Of a stretch of DNA of 64,000 nt, positions 35,427-44,481 are shown piece after piece (the first letter of the stretch is position 1; every line of letters starts with the position of its first letter). A program made the position numbers and the translations under genes. Under the pieces are notes generated by a model. That model worked only from the letters and a program-made list of their open reading frames with translations, was not told where the DNA came from and did no database searches. The DNA lies in assembly GCF_017312365.1 (NCBI RefSeq), contig NZ_BLJI01000023.1:1-64000 (forward strand). Reading direction: 5' to 3'. The DNA comes from Chroococcus sp. FPU101 (GTDB lineage: Bacteria; Cyanobacteriota; Cyanobacteriia; Cyanobacteriales; Microcystaceae).

Positions 35427-36905
35427 ATGGCTGAAGTCAATGGCGTAATGATGCAATATTTTCATTGGTATATACCCGATGATGGTTCTCTTTGGAATGA
35501 AGCGAACAAAAATGCTAAAGAATTAGCCGATGCAGGAATTACAGCACTATGGTTACCTCCTGCCTATAAAGGAATTGGAGGTAAAAGTGATGTCGGTTAT
35601 GGTGTTTATGATTACTACGATTTAGGTGAATTTGACCAAAAAAATTCCGTCCGTACTAAATATGGCACAAAAGAAGAATATATCGCCGCAATTAAATCTC
35701 TTCAGTCTCATGGCATACAAGTCTATGCAGATGCGGTTCTAAATCATAAAATGGGTGCTGATAGTGCAGAAGTGGTTAAAGCGACTCCCTATCCTATTGA
35801 TGATCGCATTAATCCTAAAGGGGGTTTACAAGAAATCAAGACCTACACGCACTTCCATTTCCCAAACCGTCAGAAAAAATACTCGGATTTTGAATGGCAT
35901 TGGTACCATTTTGACGGCGTAGACTATAACGAATACAATAAAGACGATCGCAGCACTGTTTATTTATTGGAAAATAAAAGCTTTGATGACTATGTAGCCC
36001 TAGAAAAAGGTAATTTTGCTTATCTGATGGGTTGTGACATAGATTTTCAAAGCAAAGAAGTACAAGATGAGCTTCTCAGATGGGGCAAATGGTATTTAGA
36101 TACAACGGGTGTTGATGGTTTTCGTCTAGATGCGCTTAAACATATTTCTGCAAGTTTCTTTCCAAAGTGGTTAAAAAGTTTGGAGGAGTATGTCGGTAAA
36201 AAATTATTTGTGGTTGGTGAATATTGGTCACCGAATGTTAATGATTTAGACTGGTATATTGATTGGACAGGTGGCATGATGTCGGTTTTTGCGGTCGCAC
36301 TCCACTACAATTTCCATTATGCGAGTAAAGGAAATGGTAACTATGATATGCGCCGTATCTTGGAAGGAACCATCTTACAATATCGCTCACAGAATGCGGT
36401 TTCCTTTGTCGCAAATCATGATTCCCAAGCCTTACAAGCCCTAGAATCCGTTGTAGAACCTTGGTTTACACCTCTCGCTTACGCCATTATTTTGTTACGA
36501 AGAGAAGGTTATCCTTGTATTTTCTACCCCGATTATTATGGTGCAGAATATGAAGATTATGGAAGAGATGGACAAAAATATAAAATAATTATGCCGTCTC
36601 ATCGTTGGTTGATTGATAAGTTTTTGTATGTTCGCAAACATTACGCTCACGGTGAGCAGTATGATTATTTTGATCATCCTGACCGTGTAGGTTGGACTCG
36701 TCTAGGTAATCAACAAAATCCAAAGGCGATGGCTGTTCTACTCAGTGATCAGTTAGGCGGCACGAAATGGATGGAAGTCGGTAAGCCAAATGCTAAATTT
36801 ATTGACTATACAGAACACGTCAAAGAGCCTGTTTACACTAACGAATGGGGTTGGGGCGAGTTTAAGTGTAATGGGGGTTCTGTGTCCGTCTGGATTGAAA
36901 GTTAA
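35427..36905 (+). CDS. Cytoplasmic alpha-amylase (GH13, AmyS-like)
   Basis: 492 residues without signal peptide, so it acts on internal glycogen or maltodextrin. GH13 regions: DAVLNHK (region I), GFRLDALKH with nucleophile Asp 235, GEYW with acid/base Glu 265, and VANHDSQ with Asp 332. Start MAEVNGVMMQYFHWYIPDDG and the overall length match the liquefying/cytoplasmic subfamily GH13_5 (E. coli AmyA, Bacillus AmyL). It endohydrolyses alpha-1,4-glucan. Single gene; a hairpin follows at 36921. Confidence 0.93.
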   Translation: MAEVNGVMMQYFHWYIPDDGSLWNEANKNAKELADAGITALWLPPAYKGIGGKSDVGYGVYDYYDLGEFDQKNSVRTKYGTKEEYIAAIKSLQSHGIQVYADAVLNHKMGADSAEVVKATPYPIDDRINPKGGLQEIKTYTHFHFPNRQKKYSDFEWHWYHFDGVDYNEYNKDDRSTVYLLENKSFDDYVALEKGNFAYLMGCDIDFQSKEVQDELLRWGKWYLDTTGVDGFRLDALKHISASFFPKWLKSLEEYVGKKLFVVGEYWSPNVNDLDWYIDWTGGMMSVFAVALHYNFHYASKGNGNYDMRRILEGTILQYRSQNAVSFVANHDSQALQALESVVEPWFTPLAYAIILLRREGYPCIFYPDYYGAEYEDYGRDGQKYKIIMPSHRWLIDKFLYVRKHYAHGEQYDYFDHPDRVGWTRLGNQQNPKAMAVLLSDQLGGTKWMEVGKPNAKFIDYTEHVKEPVYTNEWGWGEFKCNGGSVSVWIES

Positions 36906-36920
36906 TTTCTAAAAAACAAA

Positions 36921-36944
36921 GTGATCAGACTTTACTCTGATCAC
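36921..36944 (-). terminator. Rho-independent terminator of the PirA-like gene
   Basis: GTGATCAGA (36921-36929) and TCTGATCAC (36936-36944) form a perfect nine-pair stem with a six-base loop. On the minus strand the stem is followed by TTTGTTTTTT, which makes a strong terminator for the minus-strand gene that ends at 36981. On the plus strand the T run is absent, so it serves the amylase gene less well. Confidence 0.8.
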
Positions 36945-36980
36945 AAGGTAACTAACAACTAACCAAGATTAACAAAATAT

Positions 36981-37142
36981 TTAGTTTAAATTCAGATAAG
37001 AAGCTTCTGCTTCAAGTTGTCTGACTAGGGCATCATTACCCTGCGCTCTAGCAATTTCTAAACGATGCTGTAAATTTTTACGCAAGCTATCCCGATGAGC
37101 GGATGCTGCTTTGGTTACCAATTGTTGACGATTCTTGTTCAT
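36981..37142 (-). CDS. PirA-like small protein (PII-interacting regulator of arginine synthesis)
   Basis: 53 residues from ATG 37142 to TAA 36981: MNKNRQQLVTKAASAHRDSL, RKNLQHRLEIARAQGNDALV, RQLEAEASYLNLN. The helical H-R-L-E-x-A-R-A-x-G-(D/N)...L-E-A-E...Y-L pattern matches the PirA family (Synechocystis Ssr0692), which binds PII and so limits activation of N-acetylglutamate kinase, slowing arginine and cyanophycin synthesis. A perfect GTA-N8-TAC NtcA site upstream and a strong terminator downstream support a real, nitrogen-controlled gene. The name rests on remembered sequence similarity. Confidence 0.65.
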   Translation of the reverse strand: MNKNRQQLVTKAASAHRDSLRKNLQHRLEIARAQGNDALVRQLEAEASYLNLN

Positions 37143-37212
37143 GGTGGACAGTTTTTTTAATAGATCTAATCATTTACCCTTATCTATAAGATAACATTTT
37201 GGTTGAAAAAGT

Positions 37213-37226
37213 GTATAAGTTGTTAC
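37213..37226. promoter_or_regulatory. NtcA-type binding site GTA-N8-TAC
   Basis: GTATAAGTTGTTAC is a perfect GTA-N8-TAC palindrome. It lies about 70 bases before the PirA-like ATG. On the minus strand a TATCTT box follows the site after 19 bases, close to the 20-24 base spacing between an NtcA site and a TAN3T -10 box in NtcA-activated promoters. It is also 52 bases before the plus-strand start at 37278, but no matching -10 is clear in that direction. Confidence 0.6.
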
Positions 37227-37277
37227 CGAACATTAGAAAACTTAATAAAATAGCAATATTCACGATAAAATATCCCA

Positions 37278-38057
37278 ATGGCTGGCGTAATAACCCTACT
37301 GACTGATTTTGGTTTAAAAGATGTCTATGTTGGTGTAGTTAAAGGAACGATCGCTACTGTTAACCCATCACTTGTAGTCATCGATCTAACTCATCAAATT
37401 CCACCACAAAATATTTTGGCTGGACGTTTTGCCTTAATCAATGCTTATCCCTATTTTCCCCAAGGAACAGTTCATCTAGCGGTAGTTGATCCAGGAGTAG
37501 GCAGTCAACGCCAAGGAATCGCTATACAATTACAGAATGGTTATTTAGTCGGGCCAGATAATGGCTTATTTAGTGGAATTTTAGATCAATATACTGCTTG
37601 TGCTGCGGTGCGTTTGTCCCACTCTCAGTATTGGCGTACTGCTACACCGAGTTCTACCTTTCATGGTCGTGATATTTTTGCTTCAGTCGCCGCCCATTTA
37701 GCGTGTGGTGCAAGGTTACAAGATTTAGGTGAAGCAATTGATCCTAAACATTTAGTGCGACTTTCTCCCCCAAACTATGAGAAAACATCAACCATCATTA
37801 AAGGTTCTATTCAATATATCGATATTTTTGGCAATCTAATTACAAATATTCCATCTACTGCAATTACATCCTCTCACTGGACAGTCATGATTAAAGAACG
37901 TGTAATTCCTCAAGGCACAACTTATAGTGATGTTCCTGTGGGTGAAACAGTCGCTTTTATGGGTAGTCATGGTTGGCTAGAAATTGCGGTCATGAGTGGA
38001 AATGCTCAAACCCAATTACAAGTGTCTTGGGGCGAACTCGTTCAACTAATATATTAA
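37278..38057 (+). CDS. SAM hydroxide adenosyltransferase (DUF62)
   Basis: 259 residues of the chlorinase/fluorinase superfamily. The common members cleave S-adenosylmethionine with hydroxide to adenosine and methionine. Motifs: LTDFGLKDVYVGVVKGTI, VVDPGVGSQRQGIA (Asp and Arg of the D-R-H set), VGPDNGLFSGIL, FHGRDIFASVAAHLACG (His) and DIFGNLITNIP. The D-R-H triad marks the hydroxide enzyme rather than a halogenase. Cytosolic, single gene, start at the first ATG. Confidence 0.88.
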   Translation: MAGVITLLTDFGLKDVYVGVVKGTIATVNPSLVVIDLTHQIPPQNILAGRFALINAYPYFPQGTVHLAVVDPGVGSQRQGIAIQLQNGYLVGPDNGLFSGILDQYTACAAVRLSHSQYWRTATPSSTFHGRDIFASVAAHLACGARLQDLGEAIDPKHLVRLSPPNYEKTSTIIKGSIQYIDIFGNLITNIPSTAITSSHWTVMIKERVIPQGTTYSDVPVGETVAFMGSHGWLEIAVMSGNAQTQLQVSWGELVQLIY

Positions 38058-38441
38058 GTAATATTATGTTTTCTCATATTTTTCCGAAACGCTTGTTAAT
38101 TCATATTGATTTTGAGGTATGATAATTAGATAAGCTTCTGTAATGAACTTTGGCTAAAGAAACAATCTAGAGTTATAAGTTCAGCGAATTTTATACAGTA
38201 GCAGCGACCAGAATTTCTTCAACTTTTAACAATAGAGGTCAAGTCAGTCTAAATAGCTGGCTAAGTCGCTATTGCCAAAAGTTGGAAATTAACTAAGCTG
38301 ATGAGACGAGAATAGTAAAAAAGAAGTAAAAGATGGTCAGATCTTATACTTCCTAAACGTTTTTTGAATTTTCGCTATGCGGTCAATAAAGCTTAGACAA
38401 AGACCACATCCAAAAAATTACAATTATTGGAGTTACAATTT
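38058..38441. other. Intergenic stretch, nothing recognised
   Basis: About 380 bases without a supported gene or RNA. GGAG at 38429-38432 is the ribosome site for the small gene at 38442. A CTGATGAG string near 38297 is not part of a foldable hammerhead core. Confidence 0.4.
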
Positions 38442-38603
38442 ATGATGAAAAATTTACTCAATTCATTTAAAAAGTTTAAACCAACTGCTCAAGAAAAGCA
38501 AGTTTTACCCGTAACTTTTTCATCATACGAAGAAGAAGCCATTTGCAAAAACGGGGTGATCGGACTAGAAGGATTGTGGGATTTGTATGATATGTGGATT
38601 TAA
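38442..38603 (+). CDS. 53-residue protein, unknown
   Basis: ATG 38442 with GGAG nine bases upstream, stop TAA 38601-38603. A basic N-terminal third (MMKNLLNSFKKFKP) is followed by an acidic, aromatic C-terminal half (YEEEAICKNG, GLWDLYDMWI). One Cys, no signal peptide. No family recognised. The charge split and ribosome site suggest a real gene, perhaps a small regulator or a leader-type peptide, but it is short enough to be chance. It is convergent with the prepilin gene, three bases apart. Confidence 0.4.
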   Translation: MMKNLLNSFKKFKPTAQEKQVLPVTFSSYEEEAICKNGVIGLEGLWDLYDMWI

Positions 38604-38606
38604 TGT

Positions 38607-39242
38607 TCATTTATTACACTTTTCATTCTCTCTAATATTCCAGCTTCCATCTACTTTAAAAAGAAATAAACACTTTTTAGCCGTAATCTTAGGTGTAATT
38701 AGAACAATTCGTCCTAATTGACCCCAAGATCCACCCTGCCCACCTTGTGTATCAGCCCAACTTGCCCGATAATAACTTCCACCATTCCCTGCTATACCCT
38801 TGACGGTTGGCAGGGTTGAATGGTTAATATCGATACTGACTCCATGAGGTAGAAAAAGCCATTCTGTTGCCATAGCGCAATCACTCCCTTTAATTTGGGT
38901 ATACTGAATTCGTTCTTTGATAATTTCCGCTATACAGACTGAAATGGGTTGCGGGCCTTGTCCCGTGGCCTCATAACGTGTTGCCTTCCAATGTTGCGAG
39001 AGTTGAAAGACCGCAATATGAAGACGACACCAAGCGATCAAATAACTCATCCCACTAAAAGCGATCGCTAATAAAATTCCTATCAAAACCAACGCTATCA
39101 TTAATTCTAATAAAGTCAAACCTGTATTCAGATTCTTGTCAATCAGAAGACTGTAGACAGATTGACGTTTAAAAATTCCCTTGCCGTCTTTAAAGGTTGT
39201 TTTTTCTAGTACAGCTATCTTGATGAACTGATTGTTTTTCAT
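38607..39242 (-). CDS. Type IV prepilin-like protein (GspH-like)
   Basis: 211 residues. A prepilin cleavage motif NTG-LTLLELMIALVLIGILL (residues 39-59, with the required Glu at +5) leads into a hydrophobic helix, then a globular part with Cys pairs (SVCIAEI, SDCAMAT, KKCLFLF, NEKCNK). It would be processed by PilD and built into, or work with, the type IV pilus or pseudopilus. The leader is 41 residues, much longer than the usual 6-25, and I see no later start codon that would shorten it. No other pilus genes are adjacent. Confidence 0.75.
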   Translation of the reverse strand: MKNNQFIKIAVLEKTTFKDGKGIFKRQSVYSLLIDKNLNTGLTLLELMIALVLIGILLAIAFSGMSYLIAWCRLHIAVFQLSQHWKATRYEATGQGPQPISVCIAEIIKERIQYTQIKGSDCAMATEWLFLPHGVSIDINHSTLPTVKGIAGNGGSYYRASWADTQGGQGGSWGQLGRIVLITPKITAKKCLFLFKVDGSWNIRENEKCNK

Positions 39243-39364
39243 AGGCTAAACAGGTCATTAAAAACTTAAACTTATTGACAATAAACTTGTTTTTAATTAG
39301 TTTAAAGAGCCTTAATACTAAAAAAAATTACCAACTTAAACCTCAGAAAAATTACTTAATTACT

Positions 39365-40243
39365 ATGGCAGTATCTTCACCAAAGTACCAATTTACTACC
39401 CTAGAAACGCGACAAAAAACTAATTTATTTGTACTACTTTTACCAGCATTAATCTTTTTAGTGTTATTTTTTGTGTTTCCGTTGTTACTGGTTTTGTTAT
39501 ACAGTTTTTTAGAACGAGGTACTTATGGCGGTGTCAATTGGACTGTTAGTCTAAGCAGTTATCAAAGACTAACTCAAGGGGTTTACTGGGGTATTTTATG
39601 GCGTTCTTGTTGGTTAGCTTTGTTAACCACGATCGTTTGTCTTATTATTGGTTATCCAATGGCTTTTTTTATTGCAACCCGTTCACAACCTTGGCGCAAT
39701 ATATTATTAGTCTTAGTGATTATTCCTTTCTGGACTAATTTTTTAGTAAGGACTTATGCTTGGATGGTTTTACTCAGAACCGAAGGCGTAATTAATACAC
39801 TGGGACAAAACATTCATCTCATTAAAGAACCATTAGACCTACTTTTTACACCATTTGCAGTCAGCTTAGGCTTGATTTATGGTTATCTGCCTTTTATGGT
39901 TTTGCCCTTATACGCTACTTTAGAAAAGTTTAATTTTAGTCTAGTTGAGGCAGCACATGATTTAGGGGCTAATGATATTAATACTTTTTGGCGAGTTGTT
40001 TTACCTTTAAGCCGTAGAGGAATTATATCAGGTTGTTTATTAGTCTTTATTCCTTCAGTGGGAGCATTTATTACACCCGATTTATTAGGAGGGGCTAAAA
40101 CAATTATGATAGGTAATGTGATTCAAAATCAATTTATTAAATCACGAGATTGGCCGTTTGGTTCTGCCTTATCTATTTTGATGATGATTGTTATTTTAAT
40201 TCCCATTTTGGTTTATTTACGAATGTCAGAAAATGAGGAATAA
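39365..40243 (+). CDS. potB: Spermidine/putrescine-type ABC transporter permease PotB
   Basis: 292 residues from ATG 39365; a longer open frame from 39275 starts with TTG and adds an unlikely basic tail. Six membrane helices and the cytoplasmic EAA loop VEAAHDLGANDINTFWRVVL (about residues 195-215) that docks the ATPase. PotB/PotC form the membrane pore for polyamine import. It ends two bases before potC. PotA (ATPase) and PotD (binding protein) are not in this window. Confidence 0.85.
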   Translation: MAVSSPKYQFTTLETRQKTNLFVLLLPALIFLVLFFVFPLLLVLLYSFLERGTYGGVNWTVSLSSYQRLTQGVYWGILWRSCWLALLTTIVCLIIGYPMAFFIATRSQPWRNILLVLVIIPFWTNFLVRTYAWMVLLRTEGVINTLGQNIHLIKEPLDLLFTPFAVSLGLIYGYLPFMVLPLYATLEKFNFSLVEAAHDLGANDINTFWRVVLPLSRRGIISGCLLVFIPSVGAFITPDLLGGAKTIMIGNVIQNQFIKSRDWPFGSALSILMMIVILIPILVYLRMSENEE

Positions 40244-40245
40244 GT

Positions 40246-41130
40246 ATGTTACACAAAAATAAAAAGCGTTTTGATTTAATGCTCCGTAAATTAGGAAAAA
40301 TCGGAATCGGGCTTAATACGGTTTTTGGATTAGTTTTTCTTTACCTACCCATTTTAATCTTAGTTATTTATTCTTTTAATGTTTCACGTTTTAATTCAGT
40401 GTGGCGAGGATTCACTTTTAATTGGTATAAAAGTTTATTCTCTGGAGTGACCGAGGAAAATGCACAATTTACTAATGCGATGGTGTGGACAGCCTTACAA
40501 AATAGTTTGATTGTCGCGTTTACTTCAACCTTTTTGTCTACTTTATTAGGAACCCTGTTAGCTTTAGCCTTAGAGCGGTTTAAATTTCGGGGTAAAAACA
40601 TTATAGAAGGATTAGTTATTTTACCGATGATTATTCCAGAGATTACGATGGGAATTTCTTTATTAGTTTTTTTTAGTCTGATTTTTCAACTGATTAATAC
40701 ACTTACGGGAATTCGCTTAGTTTTAGGTATACCAACGGTCATTATTGGTCATATTGCTTTTAGCATATCTTTTGTTACGATCGTTGTTAGAGGAAGAATT
40801 GCTGAATTAGATTCCTCTCTTGAAGAAGCTGCATGGGATTTAGGGGCAGATGAATGGCAAACCTTCAAACGTGTTATTTTACCCTTAATTATGCCTGGTA
40901 TTATTAGTGCAGCATTGTTAGCATTTACTTTATCACTAGACGATTTTGTTATTACATTTTTTACAACAGGAGTAGGGTCAACAACATTACCGCTTTTTGT
41001 CTATGGAATGATTCGTTTTTCCATTAGTCCAGCTATTAATGCAATTTCTACATTAATACTGCTTGTGTCACTCATTTTAGTCACCTCATCACTTATGTTG
41101 CAACAAAAGTCTAAAGCAAGGTATTACTAG
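40246..41130 (+). CDS. potC: Spermidine/putrescine-type ABC transporter permease PotC
   Basis: 294 residues, six helices, with start MLHKNKKRFDLMLRKLGKIG and the block LYLPILILVIYSFNVSRFN typical of PotC. The EAA loop is LEEAAWDLGADEWQTFKRVI. Cotranscribed with potB; together they form the heterodimeric permease. The final 20 bases overlap the convergent polysaccharide co-polymerase gene. Substrate (polyamine or another small cation) is inferred from the family only. Confidence 0.85.
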   Translation: MLHKNKKRFDLMLRKLGKIGIGLNTVFGLVFLYLPILILVIYSFNVSRFNSVWRGFTFNWYKSLFSGVTEENAQFTNAMVWTALQNSLIVAFTSTFLSTLLGTLLALALERFKFRGKNIIEGLVILPMIIPEITMGISLLVFFSLIFQLINTLTGIRLVLGIPTVIIGHIAFSISFVTIVVRGRIAELDSSLEEAAWDLGADEWQTFKRVILPLIMPGIISAALLAFTLSLDDFVITFFTTGVGSTTLPLFVYGMIRFSISPAINAISTLILLVSLILVTSSLMLQQKSKARYY

Positions 41131-43519
41131 GCTCTTTTGAATGATTAGCAACAGTACCCAAGAACGGTAATTTTAGACGATTAATTTCACTAATTGCCTT
41201 TTTCACTAAGGATTGTGAGGTTTTAAAAACATCAACAACCAACAGTAGACCATTAGTTTGAGTCGTCATAAAGCTAATATCAGTTGAATCGAAGAAATGA
41301 GGCAAATCGTAGATGACTAAATCATACTCTTGATTTAACCTCTCCATTAATTCTTTCATTTTGGGCGACCAAAGCCGTTTTCTGAGGCCTATTTCCGATA
41401 AGCCAGAAGTTAAAACAAAAAGATTTGGTGTGTCCTGAATAGCTTGTACGACATCTGAGGGATGAAGACCATCATTGAGAAGATGATCAAGACCTTTGTA
41501 GTTAAGTAAATTAAAATAGTGGTGTAACTGGGGATTGTGCCAATTAGCATCAACGATCAGTACTCGTGAACCAGTCGCCGCCGCCGCGTTTGCCAAATAA
41601 ACAGCCACAGTTGTTTGTCCGTCATCAACCTCAACTGAAGAAACAACGATCGATTTTAGAGATTGATTATTATTAATTAAAGACAATTGTGCATAAAGTG
41701 TATCAAATGCACTTAAAAAATAGTAACTTTTTTCTTGATTCCATCCTGATGGAGCAAAAAAAGATTGCTGAGTTTGATTAGGAGAAGGCACAAAACCAAC
41801 GGAACTCGGTTGGACTAAAAACGCTGAACTTGGTTCTTGGGTTTGAACTGCCGTATTGACACGTACCGTTGAAGCTTCATTTGACTGAAGAACTTCAGTT
41901 AAAGTCGAAACAGTTTGAGGTTCTAATATAGGTGCATCACTATAATTAACAGTTGGCAACAAAGGACTGGGTACAATTTGGCTGCTCTCATTCCAAGGAA
42001 TCGTTCCAACTAAAGATGTAGATGCCAAGTCTTGAATATCTTCAGAAGTGTAGAATTTATCTCTGCGTTTTTCGAGCAAGATAGCCAGTAAACCACCCAA
42101 CAATAAACCGCCACCAAGACCTGCAACAATGATCTTTGTACGGGATGGGGGATAAGAAATCGGTTTTCCGTCTTTATCAAGGGGAATTTGAGGTTTAGAA
42201 ATCAATTGCCAAGGAAGTTCTTGTGCTGCTTCAACTCTGAGGGTTTCTCGCTGAGTTTGTAGTCGATCTAAAAGTTGAGTCGTTAAAATAATTTTTCGAT
42301 CAATATCTTGATAGTTACGGATGATTTCTGGATAGTTGCGAGTCTGCTGTTCTAAATTCTTTTTAATCGTGACCAACTCTTGACGACGCGCCTCTAAAGT
42401 CTGAATTTCATTAGCCGCAGTAATGTATTGTTCGATAAATTTTAGACGGGTTGGATTTTGCCAATCTAAAGAAGTAATTGGGCGAGATAAAGACTTAGAA
42501 CTTTGAGCTAAAAGCTGTTGGTTTTTTTCTTCCAGTAAGTTGTTGATATTAGCCCTTTGTTCTTTTAGGGTTTGAAGGATGGGACTTTGGGACGTAAAAC
42601 GAGCCGACTCTATAGCGATTTGAGCATCAATTTTTTGGAGATCTGCTGATAAAGAGACACGTATTGGATCTTGACTCAAAGAGGCAGCCACTAAAGCTTC
42701 ATCAGGCGTTAATTTAAGTAATTTTTCTAAATTTTTATAAAGTGTTTTTTGAGTACTTAGCTGATCATTGATGCTAATTAACTGTGTATCTAAATTTTGA
42801 ATTTGTTCTAAATTTGCTTGTCCTTTCTGGACAGGATCGAGTAAATCGTATTGTTGACGTATTTTTTGTTGTTCAGACTGTAGCTTATTAAGACGTTGCA
42901 TTAAATCAGGTAATTGTTTATCAATAAAAGAAACACCTGCTTTTAAGCTAGTTTCTCGGTCTTCTGCACTGTATTTAAGAAAAGTTTGGGCGGCTGTATT
43001 TAAAATTGCCTGTACTTCTTCTGCATCTTCACCTTCATAAGACACTGCAAAAATCTTGGTTGCTGTTGCTTGAGTTGTTCCAATTCGTTCTACTGTCAGA
43101 TGATCTCGTAAATCTTTCCAAATAGCGGGAACCGTTCGATCAGACTCTTGCTCATGAACATCTTTAGCAATACGATAAGTCATGCCTGGACTTTTTAAAA
43201 AAGCCAAGTTCGTCGGATAATCTAGGGCAAATAGATCATCTTTAGGAACGCCACCTGTACGAGTCAGAGTAGTCGGATCGGTTAACTTAGCAGCTGAAGT
43301 GATTGGCTCAACGAGTAAATAAAAATTACCGATGTAAGTGCTAGGCTTAAAAGAAAGGTAAATCAAAGCAGAAATGGTGGTGAGAGTTGTTAAACCGCCA
43401 ATTAACCAAGCTTTTCTCCTAAACGTTCTAATTAACGGACGTAGATTGAGTTCTTTATTAGATGAACTGCCAGCCGTTTCTTGCTCTTCTATTAAAGATT
43501 CTTGAGCATATTCAGTCAC
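41111..43519 (-). CDS. Polysaccharide co-polymerase (Wzc-like) with degenerate kinase domain
   Basis: 802 residues from GTG 43519, which has GGAG about nine bases upstream; a frame open to 43573 starts with TTG. Wzz domain with helices near residues 35-55 and 460-480, long coiled coils between them, and a C-terminal BY-kinase-like domain. Walker A is changed to SSVEVDDGQTTVAV (the GKS/T lysine is Gln), Walker A' is VLIVDANWHNPQ (Asp kept) and Walker B is LVIYDLPHF. The C-terminal tyrosine cluster is missing. It probably controls chain length of exported polysaccharide without kinase activity. Confidence 0.85.
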   Translation of the reverse strand: MTEYAQESLIEEQETAGSSSNKELNLRPLIRTFRRKAWLIGGLTTLTTISALIYLSFKPSTYIGNFYLLVEPITSAAKLTDPTTLTRTGGVPKDDLFALDYPTNLAFLKSPGMTYRIAKDVHEQESDRTVPAIWKDLRDHLTVERIGTTQATATKIFAVSYEGEDAEEVQAILNTAAQTFLKYSAEDRETSLKAGVSFIDKQLPDLMQRLNKLQSEQQKIRQQYDLLDPVQKGQANLEQIQNLDTQLISINDQLSTQKTLYKNLEKLLKLTPDEALVAASLSQDPIRVSLSADLQKIDAQIAIESARFTSQSPILQTLKEQRANINNLLEEKNQQLLAQSSKSLSRPITSLDWQNPTRLKFIEQYITAANEIQTLEARRQELVTIKKNLEQQTRNYPEIIRNYQDIDRKIILTTQLLDRLQTQRETLRVEAAQELPWQLISKPQIPLDKDGKPISYPPSRTKIIVAGLGGGLLLGGLLAILLEKRRDKFYTSEDIQDLASTSLVGTIPWNESSQIVPSPLLPTVNYSDAPILEPQTVSTLTEVLQSNEASTVRVNTAVQTQEPSSAFLVQPSSVGFVPSPNQTQQSFFAPSGWNQEKSYYFLSAFDTLYAQLSLINNNQSLKSIVVSSVEVDDGQTTVAVYLANAAAATGSRVLIVDANWHNPQLHHYFNLLNYKGLDHLLNDGLHPSDVVQAIQDTPNLFVLTSGLSEIGLRKRLWSPKMKELMERLNQEYDLVIYDLPHFFDSTDISFMTTQTNGLLLVVDVFKTSQSLVKKAISEINRLKLPFLGTVANHSKEPSNTLL

Positions 43520-43601
43520 AGACAAACACTCCAGCCTATCATAGTAATCATTTCGATATCCACCAGTATACAAAGCATCAATTGAAAATGACTACTATTT
43601 T

Positions 43602-44390
43602 TTAATTTCTAGAGGTTTTAAAAGATAAAGTTTTGGCGGCTCTGGGCGTTTCATAAATATGTAATTTTTGCTGTAAGATGAGCCAGAAAAAATACATATC
43701 ATCAACTAAATATCGTTTCCACAGTCTTTTTGGTTCTGAAATCAAGCGAAAAAGCCATTCTAATCCGATTTCACTCACCCATTTTGGGGCGCGAGGCTTG
43801 TATCCTGCTTCAAAGTCAATTGTGGCACCAATCGCCAAGAAAATTTTGATATTTTTCAGTTGGTGTTTATATTTTAAAATCCATTTCTCTTGCTTAGGCG
43901 ACCCCAAACCGGCCGCTAGAACTGTTGCACCCGAACGATTGATTTTTTGAATAATTCTTTGACATTCAGCTTCATCGAGTTCAAAATTCAAAGGAGGTGA
44001 GTAGGTGTCTACCACTATTTTTCGCCCGACTTTTTGATTAATCTTACTTTGTGCCTTTTGAGGAATTCCTTCTTGCGCTCCGAGCAGAAATATTTTAATG
44101 TCGTGGTTATTTTTGTTGTACTTATAAAAAGCAGGAAAAAAATCTGATCCAGAGATCTTTTCTTTAATTGGATTACCTAAAAAATGTGAAGCATATTGTA
44201 ATATCTTGCTATCACAAACTCGATAAGTCGCCTGATTGTAAACTTCTAAAAACTCAGCATCATGTTGTAGTTTCACTAAATGATCAACATTAGGAGTAAT
44301 CAAGAAACCACCAAACTCAGTTAGCCTATCTAAAAGTTCTTTCTGAGACAGATTGTGTATTGAGGCGTTTAGAAGCTTAACAACTTTCAT
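43602..44390 (-). CDS. WecG/TagA/CpsF family glycosyltransferase
   Basis: 262 residues. GT26 motifs: LITPNVDHLVKLQHDAEF, YRVCDSKILQYASHFLGNPI, RISGSDF-type KEKISGSDFFPAFY, LLGAQEGIPQKA, AGLGSPKQEKWILKY and PRAPKWVSEIGLEWLFRLIS. These enzymes add an N-acetyl-mannosaminyl or similar residue to a lipid-linked sugar at the inner membrane face in polysaccharide or wall-polymer synthesis. Same strand as the co-polymerase, 82 bases upstream of its start. First gene of the leftward half of the polysaccharide locus. Confidence 0.88.
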   Translation of the reverse strand: MKVVKLLNASIHNLSQKELLDRLTEFGGFLITPNVDHLVKLQHDAEFLEVYNQATYRVCDSKILQYASHFLGNPIKEKISGSDFFPAFYKYNKNNHDIKIFLLGAQEGIPQKAQSKINQKVGRKIVVDTYSPPLNFELDEAECQRIIQKINRSGATVLAAGLGSPKQEKWILKYKHQLKNIKIFLAIGATIDFEAGYKPRAPKWVSEIGLEWLFRLISEPKRLWKRYLVDDMYFFWLILQQKLHIYETPRAAKTLSFKTSRN

Positions 44391-44481
44391 GAAGATTATG
44401 GGCTTGAGAGCAACGATTTTTGTTCTATTCCCATTATCCGAAACGCCTGTAAACCATCATGTTTACTTTAGGGGGGGATAT

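Noticed and set aside
36047-36677. Antisense frames inside the amylase gene
   Set aside because: No start context and unlike known proteins; the amylase frame is fully conserved.
38297-38320. CTGATGAG string resembling a hammerhead ribozyme core
   Set aside because: The required GAAA and closing stems I-III are not present at workable distances, so no hammerhead can fold.
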